From Garcia nutans (lineage: Eukaryota; Streptophyta; Magnoliopsida; Malpighiales; Euphorbiaceae), in NCBI GenBank assembly GCA_947685225.1, contig CANTUV010000004.1:14291001-14355000 (forward strand): DNA of 64,000 nucleotides, written 5' to 3'. Positions 55,534 to 64,000 of the stretch are shown here, piece by piece. The notes below the pieces were generated by a model, which saw only the letters and a program-made list of their open reading frames with translations, did no database searches and was not told the DNA's origin. A program made the position numbers and the translations under genes. Position 1 is the first letter of the stretch. Each line of letters opens with the position of its first letter.

Positions 55534-58038
55534 TGTAACACCCCCATACCCTATATAAATACTATACATATACTGGGTATACATACAGTACGTATATAAA
55601 GTATAAGAATGTCACTTTTTGTTATAATTTAAAAACCTTTAGCTGAGTTCAAACAATATTACATTAATTTAAAGAACATTTACAAAGTCATTATACTTTT
55701 AATGATCTTACATATATATAATAATCTTAACTTTACCAAAGCTTCATTTATACATATGAATACATTTTTGTGAGAAATACAACATAATTAAATTATACAT
55801 GTATGCATCACCTTCTAGTTGGTCTCGACATACTCTTACTCTTCTCGTGGCATAACGATTGACTTCAGATCTACCACCTACTCACCGGCCCGATTACACA
55901 TCCGCGCTAAGCCCGAGAGCTTAGTAGTACAGATAAATAATATAAACATACATTACAGAAATTCAAACGTATATATATATATATATTAACTTCATGTACC
56001 ATTAGTTTCTTATCATGTTTTTTTCCTTTTCAATTACACCTTTTATATATCTTTACTAATCTCATATATTATATACATATACACATATCAATAACACAAA
56101 CCATAATTCCATAACTAATACGCATAATGTCTACATCAATACACATATTACATGTCATACTATATTTTCAGGATCTCATCTTTCAACTTAGCTTCTCAAG
56201 CCATATTTCTTTTCAATAGTTTACTTAGGCATTGTAATCATATCATACTTCCTAACATTACATTTCACTCCATAGTGCATATCAAAACAAAGACAAATAC
56301 ATATCTCATTATTCATTTGTTTAACCATTCAAGAATCACATTTAAACAAACACAAGCATGGGCCCAAAAAGGATCTAATATGTTATTCAAAGTTCAGAGT
56401 TACTGCTTTGGTCCATATCATAATTATCAAGCCCGTAGGCGATATATATATATATATCTCTATCCATGGATAGGGTAACAGACCCAGTCTCTTGGACATC
56501 AACCCGGCTAAACTCGAGGAGATCCTCAACCCGGCTAGACTGTTACTGTTTTTGAGGCTTACGACCCGGTCTTTTCACCCCAAAAACATCATATTTCACA
56601 TATTTCACATTTCTCAACTAGAATCGGCTTACGACCCGGTCATTTCACCTATCCAGTGATTCATAGGCATGCCGCCAAAACCAAAACTCTGAAAATTGAA
56701 TAACACATTAGGCACACAATCTTTTCATTTATATCGTTATACATTTCTTTCTCAATTCATTTCTCGTTTCATTTTCATAATCAAATAGGCAATCATGCCT
56801 TAATCATCTCATTTGCATCATTATAGCCAACAACCATGGCTTCATTCATTTCATTTGTATCATTATAGCCAACCACAATGGCATTACATCTCATTAGGCT
56901 CAAATCATATAAAAGCAATTCATCATTCAAGTATTCATCGTAAGGCATTACATCTCATCAATCTCAAATCACATTAAAGCAATTCATCATTCAAGTATTC
57001 ATCGTAAGGCATTACATCTCATCAATCTCAAATCACATTAAAGCAATTCATCATAACCAATTGCATTACACATATCTGTTTAGTGATCATCTTATCTTTT
57101 ACATTTCATATTTCATCATTAACATATATACATAGTATTATTCATATGCATCATCAATGTAATAGGTTACTTAACACACTTATAACCAAAAGTGTTAAGA
57201 TCCAAAGACATATAAATATATGCATTCAAATAGGGTTTGTACTTACCTCATGAACCATCACACAACACCAAACTCATCTTCCAATAATCTCAATACTTGG
57301 ATTAGGGCAAAACAATTCTTCACAACCTAATCCACAAGGAATAACACACACTTACTCAAAGATACACATGAATTCAATACAATTATTCATTTATCAATCT
57401 CATACTAGACCCTTAGATCATAAATTACAAACCAACATCTCTCTCTAGGACCCCACGGTCGTGGCCTACCAACCCCCACGGGCGTGGCATAGCAAACAAT
57501 TCTGCCCAATTGCTCTAACAACCCCCACGGTCGTGGCCTTCCCACTCCCACGGCCGTGGCATAGAAAGTGAATCTGTCTCCTTTGTTCGACACCTCCACG
57601 GCCATAGCTTCCAAGGGCCACGGTCGTGGCAGCCAAGGGCCACGGGCGTGGCATCCAAAATGCCTCTGTTTTTCGGACCAAACTCATGTATTCTATGTTT
57701 TCAACTTCATTAAACCCAAACATACATCAATCATACATCAATTATTCAATTTTCCAACTCATACATATTAAACCCTTACTAACCAATTTCAATAATCCAT
57801 CATTATCCTCACAAATAACCATATTATCATCATTTAAATACCAATTTAACATATCTATAAACTTTAATCTTTCATTAATATCATTTTCACACACCCTAAC
57901 CATATCAACTAAAAACTCAATCAATAGAAATCAATATAAGAAAATGAATACTTACTTGAATATTTTGCCAAATCTTCAATCTCCACCTTCAATTATCTTA
58001 AAGCCCTTAAGAATTTGGTGTATATGTAGATAAAATCA

Positions 58039-58081
<43 letters not shown>

Positions 58082-58675
58082 CAAGAAAAAGAAGAAGAAG
58101 AAGGAAAGAAGATCTTTTCTTCTTTTTCTCATACTTATCATATATATATATATATAAAATTAAATATTACAAAAATCCCTCACCACATATTTCCTTCTCT
58201 TTGACTTCTTTTTCTTCTTTTTCTTTTATTATTATTGTTATTAATATTATTATTATTAATTAAGTAATTATATACAATTACTTCTCCTACACCACTTTAT
58301 ACATTATGTATATGTGATGTATATGTTGGTATATGTATATCTCTTATATATTGCTTTTATATCTCCCATATATTTTTCCAAATACTGTATATACATATCA
58401 TCCTTCATATACATTTATCTCTTATAATATTTTTCTTACATGTATTACCAACATATCTTCTCACAACTACTATTCCAATATACACCAAAATCGGGGTATT
58501 AAATTAATTCATTTCTCTTCTTTTGACTTTCATTAGTTTAACTTGTATATATATTTCCATAGATACAATATATACACTCTCTTCACTTCTTTACTCTTTC
58601 CATTAAACATACACATTAAATCCATATACAACAATAATTATTCCAAACTTTTAGGGTGCACTTTGGGATATTACA
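55534..58675 (-). mobile_element. LARD2 5' LTR (3142 bp)
   Basis: It is collinear with 48865-52030. Differences include a shorter TC run (58041-58078), TATATA length changes, a shorter palindrome cluster segment and a damaged hairpin (CGGCCCGATTACACATCCGCGC at about 55883-55905 with both arms altered). Confidence 0.92.
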
Positions 58676-58680
58676 ACTCT

Positions 58681-59248
58681 CCCTATGTAATGATATATAT
58701 ATATATATATATATATAAAGCACTGACATTTCAAATAGAATAAAGTGTCGATGTCTGACAATTTTTTGACATGCGCCTGACAAGTGTCCGACACAGCTTT
58801 GTACTTGTCTTTTTTATTATTTTTATTTATTGGACATGTTTAGGACACGATGGGAATACATTTTAAGACACTTTTGGATATTTTAAGATATATTTTAATA
58901 TAAAATTTTATTTACATGATATTGATAAATTACTAGCTAAATAATTACAATCAATCTTAATCTCAAAACTTTTATTTTTCTCACAAAAAAAAATATTTTT
59001 TGTTTGTATAATTATATTTTTATATAAATAAACTAATATATATCTAAAGTGTAGAGTAGAGAAGAAAGCATATAACAATTTTACAGTAGTTCAAATTAAT
59101 AAATCCTATGTCCACTTGTTAACATTCAAATTGAGTATTCCATTAATCAGTTAGTTTTTACAAGCTAAACTCTGACGTAGTATTTTTTAGCTCACACCAA
59201 ACTATACAATGAATTTAAGGCTCACTCAGAATTCTTATAAATATTTTC
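58681..59248. other. Unassigned sequence after LARD2
   Basis: A TA microsatellite (about 58691-58717) leads into sequence with TGTCTGACA and GTGTCCGACAC motifs (58750-58795), then AT-rich unique sequence. No coding frame or element end is recognised. Confidence 0.4.
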
Positions 59249-61939
59249 TGTAATACCCCCACCTAGAATAAATTAAAAATTAAACTAAAAATGCTAGTAT
59301 ATGAAAACAAATTAAAAACTTAAAGCCCAAATGAATTTGGCCCAAGACGATGCCCAAAAGTGAATATAAAATGGGTAAAGTAATAAGAATAAGCCCAACA
59401 ATAAGTTGTTTATAAGTTAAAGTCCAAATCAAGCCCCAATATTTCCAAAGTCCGAAAGTATAATACAAGGGAAATAATATAAAATACAATTATCTTTAAC
59501 TAAAATAAATGTGAATAAAAAATATATGAATATATAAATAATTTCAGTACGAAAAGAAAAATTAAATTGTATATGGAAAGAATGCAATTAATTAATTAAA
59601 CTACCTAATTGATTAATTGAAATGATGTATATTTATGAAATGGAATTAAATTTGGTTAGAAAGGTGTTGAAACCCTAAGCCCATGAATGAAGGTTACGAC
59701 CCAATTGATGATGTATGTAAATGTATGTATGTAAATGGTTAAGCCAACTATGCAAAACACAATCATTCTACCACCTCTCCAAATAATGATTAAACCACCT
59801 CTCAAACTCATTATTACAATCAATACTGGCCACTGACTAAATGAATGGCTTGGATTAAGTAAAGTGTTGGCTTGCATGGTGATTAGGTGTTGAATTGCAT
59901 GGGAATTTGGTTTAGGTTATGGACACATGCATGGCAAAGGATGAGAAATTTCACTGTAAAAGGGCTGGCTCAAGTCCTTTTTTCTCTTCCAAAACCGAGC
60001 ATTTTTTTTACAAAGCCAAAGTTCTATAGCCAATGAAAACTTTTTACCAATTTAAAGTTAGCCAATGAAACTTTAACTTGGGAGAAGAAGAAAAATCAAA
60101 GAAAGGTAAGCATTATAATTATGTAAATTCTTGTAATATCAATTAAAACATGGTTTAATCTTTTACATATATGTATACTTAGAGATAAACTTAGAGAAAA
60201 TAGCAAGTTGTGGCTTCAAAATTGGGGAATCAAAAAACTAAGGATATGGATATTTAATTGATGAGTTGAGTATTTCAAATATCCTTAATTTAAAAGTTTT
60301 AGAACAAATATATAATAACCAACTTAATTACTTGAATTAATGGATTGATTATATGAAGTTAAGTCCTAAAATATTTAGATGCTTAATATTGGAATTGATG
60401 TATTTATGTAATAGGAATGAGTTATCGGAATTTTTAGGTATATTTAGAAAGCTTTGATGAACTTGAAAATTTTCCTGGAATCATATATGCATGTCTATGA
60501 TTTATGTGAATAATTTCATAATTTATAGAGTTGATTTACTAATTATTAAAAACAATAGAAGTAAAACTGCCAGGGCTGTATGAGCAGAGATAGAATATAT
60601 AAGAATTGGGAAAATATTTTTGAAAAACATAGTAAATGAACTCAGAAAATCTCTGAATTTAAAATAAAACTTAATATATATGTCTGAAGTACATGGTTTA
60701 AATTTTGAAAATTTCCGAAGAGTTTTACTAATTAAAATAAAATTGGAAAGAGACATTGCCAGAAGGGTAGTTGTAAAATACAGAACCTATAGGTTGAGAA
60801 CACCTAGTTTAAAAATATAGTAAATAAGCTTTGAAAATTCTGAAGTTTTATGTATAGGTTTATATATATGTTAATCATACATGGTTTAAATTTAATAATT
60901 TTTAAAAAAGGATTATTAATTAAAGTAAAACCTAAAAAATGCTAGAAAACCCACTGTAAAACTATAAATTAAAGGTTTGAAAAACCTAATTAAATAATAT
61001 AGTAAATGGCCAAGGAAAAATCTGAAATTTTAGATATAAGTTCATTTATATGTCTGGATTTTATGGTTTAAATTCCAAAAATTTTAGTTAAGATTTGAAA
61101 GTTAAAGAAAATGTTGAAATAGAAACTGCCAGGTAAGAATTAGGGTCTAACAGCCATTAAGGTATGGGAAAAAATATAAGTTAAATTTAAATGGTAAATG
61201 CATGAAAGGATGTATAGAAAAAAAATTAAAATTACATGTGGTCTTATAGATGAATTAAGAATAAATCCGGAGTTTGGTAAATTTTAAATCAAGTTGTCAT
61301 GATTTAAATAAATAAAAGTGTTGCTTTATGGTTATGGAAATGAAATTGTGAATCTTATCAAACAAATGGAAATTTGGTTAAATAATTGAAATTATAATCT
61401 CTGGCAATATATAATTTATTGATTTACTATGAATAAGATCTTATTTAAAGAAATTATAACTTTTGTTAACTTGCAATTTAATGTATTCTATGAGTAAATA
61501 TAAATATCAATTGTTTTCCTAAATTTCTTATGAATATGAATATCAAAGAATTTGTAAGTTTTTCTCAAAAAAAAAAAAAAAAAAACAAGAAGAAGAAGAA
61601 ACTTTCAAAAATGGTTTACTATATTAACCCGATTTATACCAACTAAATTTTGGTATTTATTATACCATGATAATTATTAAAAAATGTGTATAGTTATAAT
61701 GGAGTTATTATTATTATAAATGAATCTCAAGAAAAGGTATAAAGATATTTGTAACTATAAAATTGTGATTTAAAGATATATATTTTCAGAATATATATAT
61801 ATATATATACAAATATATATTTATGAAATTAAAGCTTTAAGTTAAAAATCTGAAAAAGAAAATATAGTTTAATGTTACATAATCTACCAAGTAAGGAGTG
61901 TCTCAAGATTAAAAAATTTCAAAGACATAAATAAGTTAG
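59249..61939 (+). mobile_element. Probable LTR fragment (chromovirus-like start) interrupted by Tat3
   Basis: TGTAATACCCCCACCTAG at 59249 has the form of a chromovirus-type LTR start in plus orientation. The following 2.7 kb is AT-rich, free of coding frames and rich in degenerate repeats, as in long LTRs. It is cut at 61940 by the start of the Tat3 LTR. The other end is outside the window, so the call rests on the start motif and composition only. A poly-A run with AAGAAG units lies at 61567-61601. Confidence 0.4.
60480..61150 (+). repeat. Degenerate tandem repeat, period about 185 bp
   Basis: ATGGTTTAAATT recurs at 60693, 60881 and 61063 (spacings 188 and 182). Each is preceded by TATATGT(C/T) and an ATAGTAAAT..AAAATCTGAA-type block, and followed by AAAATTT and GCCAG/GCTAG. 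At least three, possibly four, units are present. Confidence 0.7.
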
Positions 61940-63988
61940 TGTAGACCCTTAATTTTTGACCCAGTCCGGTCCAATATATTTTATATAGTCCAAAATAATT
62001 TTTGTGTTATTTTAATTAAATAATATTTATTTTAGTATTTATTTTTTATAATTTTTAAAAAATAAAAATAATAAATAAATAAAAATAAAAATCGGCGATG
62101 AAAAAATTCGTCATCGAAAGTAATTGGCCAAGGCCAATTTCGCCCGCAGGAAATGGCCAAGGCCATTTCACCGCAGGAATTGGTTGGCAGCGCCAATCCT
62201 CGCCCAGCCAGCGCTCGCAGCTCGCAATTTCCTCGCAGCCCGTCGCAGTTTTCACCAGCAAAATTTTTCTAACAAAATTTTTTTCGAAACCAAATTCTAT
62301 TTATTTTGGTTTCTTTTCCTAATTAATCTTAGTTTCCTTAAACAATTAGAATTAATCTTATAAATTTTCCTATAAATAACACTTTAAAATACAAAAAAGG
62401 GGAGAGAACTGGGGACGGGAACTTGGTGATCAAAATTTGAATTACAGAAAACCCTAGCAATAAGCAAGCAATCAAGAATTAATTAAAGACAACAACCTTT
62501 CCTTTGTCCTTGTTCATCCAGAAAGCAATTTATGGTGGAACCAACGAACGGAGGTTTGAATCTCTAGTTTCTTTATTTATTTCTTTACTGAAATTGAAAA
62601 TAACTTTTCTGTTTCTTCTAAACCTTAGAACCCTAATTTATTTCTTCTAAACCTTAAAACCCTAATTCTTTTTTTTTGTTTCCAAAAACCTTAAATCGTT
62701 TCTTCTATTTTCAAAAACCTTAAAAATTACTTTTCTGTTTCTTCTAAAACTTAAGAACCCTAATTTATTTCTTCTAAACCTTAAAACCCTAAATTTTTCC
62801 TTCTATTTCCAAAAACACTAAAAAATACTTTTCTGTTTCCAAAAACATTAAATCGTTTTGCCTATTTCCAAAAACTTTATAAAACTCTAAATTATTTTCT
62901 CAAATCCTAAAACCAAACATATTTTTCGAAACACTAAAAACCCTAGTTTTCTTAAACCCTAATCCTTAAAACCTTAAAACCTTATAAACCTAAACATTCA
63001 AACTCAATACAGTAAATCCAAAACAACAATCTAGTAACCAAGAGCTATAAACCTTATGTTTTAATATTCTAAAACCCTAATTTCATAATTTTACCCCTCA
63101 AACCCTAATTTGATCAATCAAAGAACCTTACTAATTTCTTAAATTATAAAACCCTAATCCATTTCAATTCTCTTAAAACTTACAGTAGCCTAAACAAATA
63201 ACAATATCTTAAGACTCCAAAACCCTAAATATTAATTAAAGAACTTTGAATAGAAACAGTAAACCTCAATTTGTATCTTTACTTGCTTTATTTTTAGATT
63301 TGATTATGTAGTCTATTATATGCTTTGGTGGTTGATTTATTTAATTTCAATGCTTGATTTATTTAATTTATCATGGATTGATGTTTTCTTTATTGTTATT
63401 ATTTGCTTGTTTTAGTATTAAAAGTGTAAGAGGTATGTTTTCACTTTGTGGGTACCTCATTAGTTAAATATCATGTAATTTAAATTTCTTTTATATTTTG
63501 GACCAATGTAAAGGACATGTTTCTACCTTTTGGTGGGTGTCCTATTTAGTTTAGACATGAATGATGTAAGGACATGTTTCCATCCTCGGATGGGTGTCCA
63601 TTTATTTGTTTTGCTTGGACATTGCTTTGATTTTAATATAATGATGCTTTATTTTAATTGTTGCATGTAATATGGATAATATTGTTATATTTAAGAATTT
63701 TATAATATTAAGACCTGCAAAGGAGGCCGGTTCCAATGAATCGGGCGTTGTGGGGGTGCTGGGCCATTTCTCACCTTCCCCACATGTACCTAACTTTTTG
63801 AACCCATTAGGGGGTTGGGGATTCCTTAGGATTCGAGTCATCCACCCCTTTCTTTTTCCCGGCCTGTCCAGGTAGCTACTCCATTTTCTTCGGACTTAGG
63901 TTCGTGTTCTCTAAGGCCCCGAGCCTAAATAGTGCCGAAGTCGCAAGAACCATTCCACCGGGAGTGGGGGCAAAAATCCCCACTCACA
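61940..63988 (+). mobile_element. Tat3 5' LTR
   Basis: It starts TGTAGACCC and ends CCCCACTCACA, 2049 bp, and aligns with the Tat1 and Tat2 LTRs. Landmarks: GC-rich block 62090-62280, AAACCCTAA-like runs 62630-63160, stem-loop modules 63430-63599, GGGCCATTTCTCACCTTCCC, and ACCATTCCACCGGGAGTGG at 63949-63967. A PBS follows, so this is a 5' LTR and the element continues beyond the window. The likely left target site is GTTAG (61935-61939). Confidence 0.9.
63430..63599 (+). other. Three stem-bulge-stem modules in the Tat3 LTR
   Basis: Modules lie at 63430-63458 (GAGGTA/TACCTC, inner TCAC/GTGG), 63513-63542 (GGACA/TGTCC, inner CTACC/GGTGG) and 63570-63599 (GGACA/TGTCC, inner CCATCC/GGATGG). A TGTTT spacer is present in all three. 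Confidence 0.75.
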
Positions 63989-64000
63989 GTGACGACTCCA
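63989..64000 (+). promoter_or_regulatory. Tat3 primer binding site (cut by window end)
   Basis: GTGACGACTCCA follows the LTR end directly. It fits the TGGCGACTCC-type site used by Tat elements (tRNA-Arg complement), with a changed third base. Confidence 0.6.

Larger units (their letters stand above)
48865..58675 (-). mobile_element. LARD2: large non-coding LTR retrotransposon, complete, TSD ACTCT
   Basis: LTRs of 3166 bp (48865-52030) and 3142 bp (55534-58675) bracket 3.5 kb. ACTCT flanks both ends (48860-48864 and 58676-58680). On the minus strand the LTR runs TGTAATATCC to GGTGTTACA. The PBS is at 55515-55526 and the PPT at 52031-52045. No gag or pol motif is present. The two LTRs differ at scattered sites and in microsatellite length, so it is older than LARD1. 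It shares blocks with LARD1 (GCGCTAAGCCCGAGAGCTTA, GTAACAGACCCAGTCTCTTG), so the families are relatives. Confidence 0.93.

Noticed and set aside
58750..58800. TGTCTGACA / GTGTCCGACAC motifs as transposon ends
   Set aside because: They are short and unpaired with any element body or target-site copy.

Overview
The window looks like gene-poor, repeat-packed chromatin from a flowering plant, probably pericentromeric or otherwise heterochromatic. The base composition is AT-rich. Nearly everything recognisable is LTR retrotransposon: Ty3/gypsy Tat-type and chromovirus (Tekay/Del-like) elements, two large non-coding LTR elements (LARDs), a solo LTR and two DNA-transposon relics. I found no host gene, rRNA, tRNA or CRISPR array. 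The species cannot be named from the sequence.

Layout. (i) 1-11469, + strand: the 3' part of a Tat-type element (Tat1). It has decayed pol (RT with YVDD, RNase H, a second RNase H-like domain, integrase to 2623). A 5.5 kb 3' region then carries short repeats, two antisense genes with their own TATA boxes (DUF7745-like at 3620-4215, plant-mobile-domain at 4635-7050) and a 42-bp minisatellite. A polypurine tract and 3' LTR (8193-11469) follow; the LTR is split by a solo LTR (8878-10234) with exact TSD CTATC. (ii) 11470-43398, - strand: chromovirus A, the host of several later insertions. Its pol is split by a Tat fragment (Tat2, 14714 to about 21390, with LTR, PBS and an almost open gag). Its 3' LTR is cut by Tat1. 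Its 5' LTR is split by chromovirus B (24023-41338, + strand, TSD ATAAG). B's own 5' LTR is split by LARD1 (24226-33322, - strand, TSD TGGAA). (iii) 43399-48864: an older, diverged Tat-like LTR and leader (- strand) into which A inserted, a dead hAT transposase, and a 1.5 kb element with long terminal inverted repeats. (iv) 48865-58675: LARD2 (- strand, TSD ACTCT). (v) 59249-61939: an LTR-like AT-rich fragment with about 185-bp degenerate repeats, interrupted by Tat3, whose 5' LTR (61940-63988) and primer binding site reach the window end.

How it fits together. Order of insertion reads directly from the nesting: old Tat relic, then A, then B, Tat1 and Tat2, with LARD1 and the solo LTR later still. 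The two LARDs have no gag or pol. They share LTR ends, the initiator-Met-tRNA primer site, a covarying hairpin just after it, and the PPT context with chromoviruses A and B, so mobilisation in trans by a relative of A or B is the natural reading.

Most notable signals: three consecutive stem-bulge-stem modules conserved in all three Tat LTRs; the antisense two-gene cassette in Tat1; the covarying hairpin beside the PBS of LARDs and chromoviruses; family-specific arrays of GC-rich palindromes at equivalent places in four LTR families; and a 72-bp repeat-unit difference between the two otherwise near-identical LTRs of LARD1. All autonomous elements visible here are disabled by stops, frameshifts or truncation.
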